From positions 1 to 64,000 of the forward strand of contig CAITIX010000121.1 in NCBI GenBank assembly GCA_903892565.1: DNA of 64,000 nt, read 5' to 3'. The first letter of the stretch is position 1; the number at the start of each line of letters is the position of its first letter. The stretch comes from an uncultured Acidobacteriia bacterium (GTDB lineage: Bacteria > Acidobacteriota > Terriglobia > Bryobacterales > Bryobacteraceae). Made by a program: the position numbers and the translations under genes. Below the pieces are notes generated by a model that had not been told where the DNA came from, did not search any database, and was given only the letters and a program-made list of their open reading frames with translations. Of the stretch, positions 32,222 to 42,122 are shown piece after piece.

Positions 32222-33193
32222 ATGAATATCACTTGGATTCCACGCTGCGGACTTCTCGCTGCACTCTGGGCAACGACCCTCTTTGCGCAATCGCGCGATA
32301 CGGCGGCCGCTCATGTCGCGCGCGCGAAAGCCGCCGCGGGACAAGAGCACGTGCAGTTGTTCCAGACCATCTGCGACCCCGCGCCTGTTCAACCGGCGGA
32401 TGCCACACCGCCTCGTTCAGAATGGCACGCCGAGCCGGTCAAGGTATTTGACAACTTGTATTTCGTTGGCCAGTCCGCCTACTCCGCCTGGGCCGTCACC
32501 ACATCGCAAGGGATCATCATCGTCGATGCCTTGTGGGATTACTCGGTGAAGGATGAAATCGCCGACGGCTTGAAAAAGCTCGGGCTTGATCCCGCGAACA
32601 TCAAGTACGTCCTGCTCAGTCATGGCCACATCGACCATGCGGGCGGCGCGTTTTACTTGCAAGAAAACTTTGGCGCTCACGTTATCGCCACGGCAACCGA
32701 TTGGGACATGATGGCACGCGACACCGGCTCCTGGCCCAAGCCCAAGCGCGACATGATCGCAACGGATGGGCAAAAACTCACGCTCGGCGACACCACGCTC
32801 ACGCTCTACATCACTCCCGGCCACACGCTCGGAACCATTTCGACGTTGATCCCGGTGAAGGACAACGGCACGCCGCACATGGTGGCCGAATGGGGCGGCA
32901 CGGCGTTCAACTGGCTGCGTTCTCCCGCGCGCTACATCACGCCGGAGCGTCCGAACAAGTTCTGGTTCGAGAGCTACGCGAACTCCGCGCAGCGTTTTCA
33001 GGAGATCGCCGCCAAAGCCGGTGCCGACGTTCTGATTTCGAATCACACCGCCTACGACGGATCCGTTACGAAGTTGCCGGCGCTCGCCAAGCGCAAGCCG
33101 GGAGATCCGAATCCGTACGTCATCGGGACCGATAGCGTGAAGCGCTATTTGACCGTCGCTCACGAATGCGCGGAAGCCGGACTACTGCGATAG
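32222..33193 (+). CDS. Secreted MBL-fold hydrolase, subclass B3 beta-lactamase-like
   Basis: Signal peptide; LYFVGQSAYSAWAVTTSQGIIIVDALWDYS; VLLSHGHIDHAGGAFYLQENF (HxHxDH). Track ORF starts at 32105; ATG 32222 has a signal peptide. Confidence 0.82.
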   Translation: MNITWIPRCGLLAALWATTLFAQSRDTAAAHVARAKAAAGQEHVQLFQTICDPAPVQPADATPPRSEWHAEPVKVFDNLYFVGQSAYSAWAVTTSQGIIIVDALWDYSVKDEIADGLKKLGLDPANIKYVLLSHGHIDHAGGAFYLQENFGAHVIATATDWDMMARDTGSWPKPKRDMIATDGQKLTLGDTTLTLYITPGHTLGTISTLIPVKDNGTPHMVAEWGGTAFNWLRSPARYITPERPNKFWFESYANSAQRFQEIAAKAGADVLISNHTAYDGSVTKLPALAKRKPGDPNPYVIGTDSVKRYLTVAHECAEAGLLR

Positions 33194-33241
33194 CCGTTGC
33201 AGGATTCCGATTTGCATCGTTCGCATGTAGAATAGTCAGTC

Positions 33242-34084
33242 ATGCAAGGCTACGCGAATAACGCACCGCATCGCACAAGAGACCTAGCGCTCGTGTGCGC
33301 TACCTTAGCGATCTTCTGCGCTCTACCCGTCACGGCGCAAACATCCGCAGCGCAAACATCCGCAGCGCAAACATCCGCAGCGCAAACATCCGCAGCGCAA
33401 ACATCCGCAGCGAAGGCTCCATCGAACAGCGTCGATCTCTCCGGCACATACAAGATCCAGTTTCAGAACGCCCCCGGATCGCGCAATCTGCCTGCAGGAC
33501 AAGGCGGTGCGACGGCCAGAACAAGAGCCTATAAAGTCGACGGTCACGCGCCTCCGCTCTTGCCGTGGGCGCAGCAGCTTTACGAGGAACGCATTGCGGC
33601 CACCGAAAAGGGCGAGCCCTTTCGCCATTTGATGACGAAGTGCCTGCCGCAGGGCATGCCTCTCGCGTCGATGTTCGCGTTTTACCCGGTGCAGCTTCTG
33701 CAAACCGCCGAACAGGTGACCATCCTCTTTGAGGAGCAGAATCACTTCCGGATCATTCGCATGAATCAGCAGCACCCCGAGGATCCGGACCCTTCGTTTT
33801 TCGGCGACGCAGTGGGCAAATGGGAAAACGGCACGCTGGTGATCGATACCATCGCGATCCGCGACGACACCACGCTGGATTTCCTTGGGCTGCCGCACTC
33901 GCCTGAGTTGCACGTCATCGAGCGCATGCGCAAAGTCGATGAGAACACGCTCGAGAGCCACATCACGCTCGAAGACCCCAAAGCATTTAAAGAAAAATGG
34001 GACGCCGTGGCGATCTGGAAACGCCAGCCTGCGTCCGACGGAATCCGGGAGTACATTTGTGAAAACACGCGCTATTTTGAATAG
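33242..34084 (+). CDS. Secreted hypothetical protein with N-terminal AQTSA repeat
   Basis: Signal peptide followed by (AQTSA)x5, then VDLSGTYKIQFQNAPGSRNL; ends in DAVAIWKRQPASDGIREYICENTRYFE. Confidence 0.78.
   Translation: MQGYANNAPHRTRDLALVCATLAIFCALPVTAQTSAAQTSAAQTSAAQTSAAQTSAAKAPSNSVDLSGTYKIQFQNAPGSRNLPAGQGGATARTRAYKVDGHAPPLLPWAQQLYEERIAATEKGEPFRHLMTKCLPQGMPLASMFAFYPVQLLQTAEQVTILFEEQNHFRIIRMNQQHPEDPDPSFFGDAVGKWENGTLVIDTIAIRDDTTLDFLGLPHSPELHVIERMRKVDENTLESHITLEDPKAFKEKWDAVAIWKRQPASDGIREYICENTRYFE
33335..33409. repeat. Five exact tandem copies of gcgcaaacatccgca (15 bp)
   Basis: Direct reading; in frame, encodes AQTSA after the signal peptide. Confidence 0.97.
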
Positions 34085-34463
34085 TCCGGCGATCTTTCTT
34101 TTTCTGGCCTCATTGCTATTGCCGGTTCTGGCGTTGGCCCACCACAGTTTCGAGATGTTCGACGTGGAGAAGACCGTGGTGCTCACCGGCACCGTAAAGC
34201 AGTGGCAGTGGACCAATCCGCATGTGTGGATTCAGCTGAACGCGCAGCAAGACGGCGCGGTCACGGAATGGAGCTTGGAAGGCGTCAGCGTCAATCAACT
34301 GGAGCGGCAAGGCTGGAAGCGCAACATGTTGAGCGTGGGCGATGCGGTATCCATCACCATTCATCCTTTGCGCAACGGAAAACCCGGCGGACAGTGGCTC
34401 AAAGTGACCGGCGCCGACGGCAAGCAGATCGGCTTGGTGGCTCCCGCTGTGCCAGGGAAGTAA
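34059..34463 (+). CDS. Small secreted protein, DUF6152-like
   Basis: GTG start overlapping the previous gene; VKTRAILNSPAIFLFLASLLLPVLALAHHSFEMFDVEKTVVLTGTVKQWQWTNPHVWIQL. Confidence 0.78.
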   Translation: MKTRAILNSPAIFLFLASLLLPVLALAHHSFEMFDVEKTVVLTGTVKQWQWTNPHVWIQLNAQQDGAVTEWSLEGVSVNQLERQGWKRNMLSVGDAVSITIHPLRNGKPGGQWLKVTGADGKQIGLVAPAVPGK

Positions 34464-34470
34464 TCGCGCT

Positions 34471-35760
34471 TCAGCTCGCCACCAGCGTGGCGTCTTTTTC
34501 TTTTTCCTTCGCTACCGGGACAGGACGCTTCCGGCGTTTGCGCCAATTACTGAAGCGCCTGAGTGAAAGCGCAATGCCCGTGTACACCAACATGCCTCCG
34601 CCTGCAGTCACGACCAGCGCAAGAGTTTCACCGGGAGTCCCCAGAATCTCTCCCGTGTGCATGTAGCGAAGCGTATCTTCAATCCTGCGGCCCAAGGTTT
34701 CCGCTTCAACCGGCGTCCATCTGAGGACTTGGCCGCTGTCGCGAGCCACCATCAGCGTTCCGGCCTCCTGCGGCTCTCCCCCGTTTGATTTGTCGATCGT
34801 GAACGAAAACGCGGCGTTTTGATTCTCCGGAATCCTCGCGCGTACCAGATTCCAGCCAGGAACTTGCTGCTCAGCCACAGCCAGCGCGGCATTCAAGCCT
34901 GCCACGTTCAACGGCCTTGCTTCCTCGCGCGGACGCTCGCCACCGTTTCCAGGACCCGCGGCATCCTCGCGAGGCCCACCGCCCTTCTTCGCAAACTGAT
35001 CGCCGCCCTTGCCCTTCTTCCCTCCGCCCTTTTTCTTCTTCTTGCCTTTTTTATCGTCGCCCTGCTGTGAACTATCGGTGGCGCTATAGATCGCGCTTCT
35101 GACTCCTTCGTAGGACATCTCGATCGCCGAACCCACAATCAACACCAGCGGTAGCCACGCCCACACGCCGATCACATTGTGCCAGTTGAAGTCGCGCGCC
35201 TTGCCCGTCGCCTTTTTGCGAAACAGCAGCACGGGCTTGAAATGCTGCCACGTCATCTTGCGCGGGATCCACAAATAAATGCCGCTCAGCAGAATGAAGA
35301 AAAAGATCACATTGGCCGCGTTGAAAATCTGCTCGGCCGCATTACGCTGCTTGCCTTCCAGGCCCATCCAGCGATGCAAATGATTCACGGAGCGGAAAAA
35401 CTGCCGGCTCCCTGTGGTATTGAATCCCAAAAACTTGCCCGTGTACGGATCGAAGTAATGGCTGCCCTCGTTTTCTGTCATATCGTCCGTGGAAAATCCG
35501 ACGGGTTCGGTGGGGCTCGAATAAAACGTTACTTCCTGCGGCGTGATGTCGGCTTCTTTGTGAACTTGAGCGATCAGATCTTCGGCCGGGAGCTTCGGAG
35601 TACCCGCAGCCGCCGGTGTGTAGGGCACCGTCTGGTGACGCTCCCAGTTATTGATCTGCTTTTCGTACGTAAGAATGATCCCGGTGACGCACTTTTCCAG
35701 GATGATCAGTCCCGCACAAAGTCCCAGGCATAAGTGGAACCAAAAGAAGAATTTCCGCAT
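34471..35760 (-). CDS. PepSY-associated TM helix protein
   Basis: KFFFWFHLCLGLCAGLIILEKCVTGIILTYEKQI; VNHLHRWMGLEGKQRNAAEQIFNAANVIFFFILLSGIYLWIPRKMTWQHFKPVLLFRKKATGKARDFNWHNVIGVWAWLPLVLIVGSA; Lys/Gly-rich loop. Confidence 0.87.
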   Translation of the reverse strand: MRKFFFWFHLCLGLCAGLIILEKCVTGIILTYEKQINNWERHQTVPYTPAAAGTPKLPAEDLIAQVHKEADITPQEVTFYSSPTEPVGFSTDDMTENEGSHYFDPYTGKFLGFNTTGSRQFFRSVNHLHRWMGLEGKQRNAAEQIFNAANVIFFFILLSGIYLWIPRKMTWQHFKPVLLFRKKATGKARDFNWHNVIGVWAWLPLVLIVGSAIEMSYEGVRSAIYSATDSSQQGDDKKGKKKKKGGGKKGKGGDQFAKKGGGPREDAAGPGNGGERPREEARPLNVAGLNAALAVAEQQVPGWNLVRARIPENQNAAFSFTIDKSNGGEPQEAGTLMVARDSGQVLRWTPVEAETLGRRIEDTLRYMHTGEILGTPGETLALVVTAGGGMLVYTGIALSLRRFSNWRKRRKRPVPVAKEKEKDATLVAS

Positions 35761-35933
35761 TTACCTTTTCCCCGAAGCGCTCGCGTTTTGCCCCTGCCGC
35801 CCATGAGCGGCATCATAGACTCCGAGTATAGGGAGGGAACTTGAGGATTCCGTTAGAAAATCGGGCCAGAGTGTTAGCAGACCGTAAAGAATCGGCGCGG
35901 GAAATTGCGATACCCGTCTACGTGACGACGCGG

Positions 35934-36932
35934 TTACGATTTTGCCGGCGGCATCGCGGGAGCGTTCGCCAGCAGCGCATCCTCGAAGGTGTAATCCTGC
36001 TTCCCGAACGGAGAATGGCGCAAATACCACTTGTAGGTTTCTTTGAGTCCGCTTTCAAAATCCGTGGATTTGAACTTTAGGATACGTTGCGCTTTCGCCG
36101 TGATCTGCGTGATCGGCGGCATGTCCAGATAAATCCCGAAATACATCTTCGGACCCATGGGATGTCCTCCGGCGCGCGTGATCTGCCCGCGCGGGATGCG
36201 GACAAACTCCACCGGCTTGCGGCAAACCTTCCCCAGCAATTCCACGAACTCCATCTGCGAAACGGGCTTCGGATTCGCGATGTTGAAGGCGTGCCCGATC
36301 GCCGCAGGCGTGTTCATCGCCGCGAGACTCGCCCGCACCAGATCCTGGACATACACGAACTGCATCAGACGGCGCCCATCGCCCGGCATGATGATGGAGC
36401 GTCCCGCCCGCAGGCGATCCCAGAAGTACGCTTCGCGATACAAAGGATTATTGGCACCGTACACGAACGGCGGACGCAGCGTGACGACAGGCAATCCACT
36501 GCGCGCATGCATACGGAACAGTGCGCGCTCGCTCATCGCCTTATTGCGGACGTACAACTCGAGCGCATCGTCGGGCGCTAGCGCATCGGCTTCGTGATGA
36601 TTCAGGCCATCGCCGTAAGCCGCGACGCTCGACACAAAAATGTAGCGATGCAGATTGCCGCTGAGTGCGCGAACGGTTCCTTCGACGTGCGCAGACGTGG
36701 TGCCGCGTTCCCAGTCGTAGACGTGATCGAAAACCACGTCGAAGTTTTTCCCGGCGAGCGCCGCTTTCATCGCCTTGGGATCGTTTCGATCCGCGACAAT
36801 GTTTCCGACGCGGCGTCCCAGGGCGTGCTTCGGCTTGCGATGGAGGACGGAGACTTTGTGGCCGGCCTTTAAAAGCTCAGCGACGAGCGCCCGTCCGATG
36901 AACTGCGTTCCCCCGATAACGAGGCAATTCAT
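35934..36932 (-). CDS. NAD-dependent epimerase/dehydratase
   Basis: MNCLVIGGTQFIGRALVAELLKAGHKVSVLHR; VSSVAAYGDG; LRPPFVYGANNPLYREAYFWDRLRAGRSIIMPGDGRRLMQFVYVQDLVRA. Confidence 0.87.
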   Translation of the reverse strand: MNCLVIGGTQFIGRALVAELLKAGHKVSVLHRKPKHALGRRVGNIVADRNDPKAMKAALAGKNFDVVFDHVYDWERGTTSAHVEGTVRALSGNLHRYIFVSSVAAYGDGLNHHEADALAPDDALELYVRNKAMSERALFRMHARSGLPVVTLRPPFVYGANNPLYREAYFWDRLRAGRSIIMPGDGRRLMQFVYVQDLVRASLAAMNTPAAIGHAFNIANPKPVSQMEFVELLGKVCRKPVEFVRIPRGQITRAGGHPMGPKMYFGIYLDMPPITQITAKAQRILKFKSTDFESGLKETYKWYLRHSPFGKQDYTFEDALLANAPAMPPAKS

Positions 36933-36995
36933 GATTGTAATGCTTATGCCAATCCAGCGGGCGGCGCGAAAAACGTCGGGGTTTCGCGCGGCCTC

Positions 36996-38315
<1,320 letters not shown>

Positions 38316-38458
38316 TGCGATGTGCTCCTTGATCCGTTGTATTGGTGGCGCGCAGCTGTTTCAAAAATCGCTTGGCGCGCGGCAGGATGTTGTGTAAGGC
38401 TGCCGGTCCTGCAATCACAGGACCCGAATTACTAGCATCCGATATACTAGCATCTTAT

Positions 38459-38550
38459 GGGAAAACGCGCGACTAGCGTCGCCGCTTCAGCGGGAAAACG
38501 CGCGACTGGCGTCGCCGCTCCAGCCGAAAATCGCGCGACCGGCAGCGGAG
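38459..38550. repeat. 33-bp tandem repeat, about 2.7 copies
   Basis: gggaaaacgcgcgactagcgtcgccgcttcagc / gggaaaacgcgcgactggcgtcgccgctccagc / cgaaaatcgcgcgaccggcagcgg, directly upstream of the LytTR regulator. Confidence 0.88.
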
Positions 38551-38557
38551 CTTTGGC

Positions 38558-39349
38558 GTGACAAACCGGGCCGCGAACAGCCCTGTCGCCGCCACCATTT
38601 CCGCCATCCTGGTGGATGATGAAAAGCTCGCCCGCGAGGAACTTGCCTATCAACTCACTGAGTTCCCGGACGTCGAAGTCATTGCCACGGCCTCGAACGG
38701 CCTCGAAGCCGTCAAATTGATCGAAGACCTGGAGCCCGATCTCGTTTTCATGGACGTCCAGATGCCCGGCCTCGACGGCATGAGCGTCATACGCAAACTG
38801 CGCGAGAAGAACATCCCCCTGCCGCATTTCGTCATGGCCACCGCCTACGATCAATACGCCGTGGAGGCGTTCAAGTACGAAGCGCTGGATTATCTCCTCA
38901 AGCCGGTGGAGAAAGATCGCCTGGCGATCGCCGTCGATCGCGCCCGCAAAGCCATCGCCGAAAAGAACAAGATCGCGCCCGCGGAGGCGCCCGCCCCGAA
39001 GCCTTCACTGCAGCGTACGAAGCTCCTCATTAAGAGCGGCCAACGCAATTTGATCGTCGACGCGCAAGATGTGGTTTACGCCACCATCGAAGACGGCCTG
39101 ATCACCGTGTTCGCCACCAACGTCGAAGGCCAGTCCAACTATCGAACCATTGAAGAACTGCAGTCGAACCTGGATCCGGATGCCTTCTGGCGCGTGCACC
39201 GTTCGTATTTAGTAAACATCCATCGCATCAAGGAAGTGATCCCGTGGTTCAAATCCAGCTTCCAACTGAAGATGGACGACAAGAAGCAAACCGAAATCCC
39301 CGTCAGTCGCGTACAAACCAAACGGCTGCGTGCGCTCTTGAAGCTATGA
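38558..39349 (+). CDS. LytTR family response regulator
   Basis: ISAILVDDEKLAREELAYQLTEFPDVEVIATASNG; DLVFMDVQMPGLDGMSVI; C-terminal LLIKSGQRNLIVDAQDVVYATIEDGLITVF...FWRVHRSYLVNIHRIKEVIPWFKSSFQLKMDDKKQTEIPVSR. Confidence 0.93.
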   Translation: MTNRAANSPVAATISAILVDDEKLAREELAYQLTEFPDVEVIATASNGLEAVKLIEDLEPDLVFMDVQMPGLDGMSVIRKLREKNIPLPHFVMATAYDQYAVEAFKYEALDYLLKPVEKDRLAIAVDRARKAIAEKNKIAPAEAPAPKPSLQRTKLLIKSGQRNLIVDAQDVVYATIEDGLITVFATNVEGQSNYRTIEELQSNLDPDAFWRVHRSYLVNIHRIKEVIPWFKSSFQLKMDDKKQTEIPVSRVQTKRLRALLKL

Positions 39350-39900
39350 AGCGTTCCCTATTAGTACTCACGGCCGCAGTCGCGCTCACCGCTCAGACGG
39401 GCGGCCCGATTCAGTACACCGCCGACGCCGCGCTCAAGTTGCCTGCGAATTATCGTGAATGGGTGTTCTTGAGCGCGGGGATCAATATGACCTACGGGCC
39501 GAACGCCGGATCGTCGGATAATCCTCGCTTCGAGAACGTCTTCGTGAACCCCGAGGCGTATCGCGCGTTCCTAAAAGATGGCGATTGGCCGGACAAAACA
39601 ACGCTGATCCTTGAGATTCGTCGCTCCGCCAGCAAGGTGTCGATCAATAAAGACGGTCGCGTCCAGACCGAGGTCGCCGCCATCGAAGCGCACGTCAAGG
39701 ACAATTCGCGCGGCGGTTGGATGTTCTATGGCTTTCAGGGCGGCGCGCAGGAAGGCAAGCCATTTGCCAAAACGGCGGACTGCTATACCTGCCATGAGCA
39801 GAGCGGCGCGGTGAATTCCACGTTTGTGCAGTTCTACCCCACGCTGATCGATGTCGCGAAATCGCGCGGGACTTATAAAGATAAAGCCGCTGGCGAGTAG
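39346..39900 (+). CDS. Cytochrome P460-like secreted haem protein
   Basis: Signal peptide MKRSLLVLTAAVALTAQ; LPANYREWVFLSAGINMTYGP; CYTCH haem c motif; ATGA overlap with the LytTR gene. Confidence 0.82.
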   Translation: MKRSLLVLTAAVALTAQTGGPIQYTADAALKLPANYREWVFLSAGINMTYGPNAGSSDNPRFENVFVNPEAYRAFLKDGDWPDKTTLILEIRRSASKVSINKDGRVQTEVAAIEAHVKDNSRGGWMFYGFQGGAQEGKPFAKTADCYTCHEQSGAVNSTFVQFYPTLIDVAKSRGTYKDKAAGE

Positions 39901-39920
39901 ACCCAAGGCGCAGGATCCTC

Positions 39921-41441
39921 GTGCAAACTATCCGACGCTTCGCCATCTTCTGCCATCGCTGGATGGGCGTGGCCTTCTGCCTGCTCTTCACCTGGTGGTT
40001 CGTCAGCGGCTTCTTCATGCTCTATTTCGGATTCCCCGTCGTGTGGGATGCCGATCGCCTGCATCGCGCCCCGCCCTTGGATCTGTCTCGCGTTCGCCTT
40101 TCGCCCGAGCAGGCCTACAAAGCCATCGGCCTCGATATCCCTCCGGATCAAGTCCGCCTCGCGATGTTCGATGGACGCCCTGCATACGAGTTCGGCGCCG
40201 TCCCGGACCAGACCATTGTTTATGCCGATGACGGAACCATCCAGGATGGCTATCCTGCCGCGCTGAACGTGCGCACCGCAGCCGCGTGGGCGGGGCAATC
40301 TCCGGATAAAGCGCGTCTCGAAGAACTGCCCGAACCCGATCAATGGACCATCGGCGGAGAGTTCGCCGAAGAGCGTCCCATCCTCAAATATTCTTTCCCC
40401 GATGGCCAGGACGTTTACGTTTCGCGCAACAGTGGGCAGGTCTTGCAATACACCACCACGGCCTCGCGCATCGAAGGCTATCTCGGCCCGGTCGCGCACT
40501 GGCTGTATTTCCGGCCTCTGCGCAAGAACGTCAAGCTGTGGTCGCGCATCGTGATCTGGACTTCGGGAATCGGCACCATCATGGCGCTCTCCGGATTACT
40601 CGTCGGCATTCTCGTGTATTCGCCCTCGAAACGCTATCGCCTAAACGGCCAGCCGACCGGCATTCCCTATTCCGGCACCAAACGCTTGCACACGATTTTC
40701 GGACTATTCTTCGGCATCGTCACCTGTACGTGGGCCTTCAGCGGCATGCTCACGATGGAACCCTTCCCCGCTTATTCCTTCGCGCGTTCGCAAGATCCTG
40801 CCGAAGGCCGCATCACGCGCGCTTTACGTGGTCCTGAGATTGAGCTCCCGGCATTTTCTCCGAAAAGCCCACAGGAAGCGCTCGCGTCAATCCCACCGAA
40901 TCTCACCGTCAAGCAACTGGAGTTCGTCTCCTTCGCCGGAGAACCCACGTTTATCGCACATGGCTTCGTCGCAGGAAACGCCGCGCCCGCATCCTGGATC
41001 GTCCCCGTCCACGGCATTCCACAGGAGATGTTCGCGCCCGCGCGCTTGATCGATGCCGTCCATAAAGGTCTCGCAAAATCCGGCGCAGCGAGCATCGCGG
41101 AGGTTCGCACGGTCACCGCGTACGAGGCCTACTACAGCGATCACAACGGCAATCTCCACGGCCAGCGCCCTCTGCCCGTTCTCTTCGTGCGCCTGGCAAA
41201 GCACGGCGAAGCCGGATTCTATATCGACCCGCGCACCGCGCGCATCGTCGGCCATCGTTCCGCGCAAGGATGGTTCAACCGCTGGCTCAATCAAGGGCTG
41301 CACTCGCTCAATTTCCCGGGGCTTTACGACCAGCGCCCCCTGTGGGACATCGTCATCCTACTGCTGCTCGCCGGAGGCACGACGCTCTGCGTCACGTCGG
41401 CCATCATCGGCTGGAGAATGCTGCAGCGAAAGCTAATGTAA
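39921..41441 (+). CDS. PepSY-domain TM protein
   Basis: IRRFAIFCHRWMGVAFCLLFTWWFVSGFFMLYFGFP; RLHTIFGLFFGIVTCTWAFSGMLTMEPF; C-terminal LHSLNFPGLYDQRPLWDIVILLLLAGGTTLCVTSAIIGWRML. Confidence 0.85.
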   Translation: MQTIRRFAIFCHRWMGVAFCLLFTWWFVSGFFMLYFGFPVVWDADRLHRAPPLDLSRVRLSPEQAYKAIGLDIPPDQVRLAMFDGRPAYEFGAVPDQTIVYADDGTIQDGYPAALNVRTAAAWAGQSPDKARLEELPEPDQWTIGGEFAEERPILKYSFPDGQDVYVSRNSGQVLQYTTTASRIEGYLGPVAHWLYFRPLRKNVKLWSRIVIWTSGIGTIMALSGLLVGILVYSPSKRYRLNGQPTGIPYSGTKRLHTIFGLFFGIVTCTWAFSGMLTMEPFPAYSFARSQDPAEGRITRALRGPEIELPAFSPKSPQEALASIPPNLTVKQLEFVSFAGEPTFIAHGFVAGNAAPASWIVPVHGIPQEMFAPARLIDAVHKGLAKSGAASIAEVRTVTAYEAYYSDHNGNLHGQRPLPVLFVRLAKHGEAGFYIDPRTARIVGHRSAQGWFNRWLNQGLHSLNFPGLYDQRPLWDIVILLLLAGGTTLCVTSAIIGWRMLQRKLM

Positions 41442-41481
41442 TATCCGACGCATATAACGCCACGCGTGCTATGCTATCCGT

Positions 41482-41760
41482 GTGATCCGGTCGTTTCGCG
41501 ATAAGGACACCCAGGAACTCTTCCGGCAGCACCGAGTGCCGCGACTGCAGAGCATCGAACGCGTTGCGCTCCGGAGGCTGGTCCAGATCGACAGCGCCTC
41601 CGAACTTCGCGATCTCGCGTCGCCACCAGCAAACCGTCTCGAGACATTGAAAGGAGATCGATTGGGACAATACAGCGTCCGCATCAACGATCAATACCGG
41701 GTGTGTTTTCGCTGGAAAGACGGCGACGCGCTCGACGTCGAGATCACGGACTACCATTAG
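41482..41760 (+). CDS. higB: HigB-type toxin (RelE superfamily)
   Basis: MIRSFRDKDTQELFRQHRVPRLQSIERVALRRLVQIDSASELRDLASPPANRLETLKGDRLGQYSVRINDQYRVCFRWKDGDALDVEITDYH. Confidence 0.93.
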   Translation: MIRSFRDKDTQELFRQHRVPRLQSIERVALRRLVQIDSASELRDLASPPANRLETLKGDRLGQYSVRINDQYRVCFRWKDGDALDVEITDYH

Positions 41761-41772
41761 GGGAGGCTCACA

Positions 41773-42081
41773 ATGAAACGTAAATCAGGCCAAATTCGCT
41801 TTCCACATCCCGGTGAAACCATCCTGGAGGACTACCTCAAGCCTCTCGGGTTGAGCATCAACCGCTTGGCCATCGAACTACGCGTTCCCGCGACGCGTAT
41901 GGGAGAGATCGCTCATGGCCGTCGATCGATTACCGCAGATACGGCTCTGCGCCTGGCGCGCTACTTCAACACAACGCCCAAGTTCTGGATGAATCTGCAG
42001 GCATCCTACGATCTGGCCGTCGCGGAAAGCACCAAGGCGAAGGAAATCAAACGAACGGTTCAGCCTCGCAAAGCCGCCTAG
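41773..42081 (+). CDS. higA: HigA-type antitoxin (XRE family)
   Basis: FPHPGETILEDYLKPLGLSINRLAIELRVPATRMGEIAHGRRSITADTALRLARYFNTTPKFWMNLQASYDL. Confidence 0.94.
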   Translation: MKRKSGQIRFPHPGETILEDYLKPLGLSINRLAIELRVPATRMGEIAHGRRSITADTALRLARYFNTTPKFWMNLQASYDLAVAESTKAKEIKRTVQPRKAA

Positions 42082-42122
42082 CGCGTCTGCGTTGCGATTA
42101 AAATAACTAGGCACTCCGAGCC

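Noticed and set aside
33335-33409. Possible CRISPR-like array
   Set aside because: Repeats are directly adjacent with no spacers, in frame within a coding sequence.
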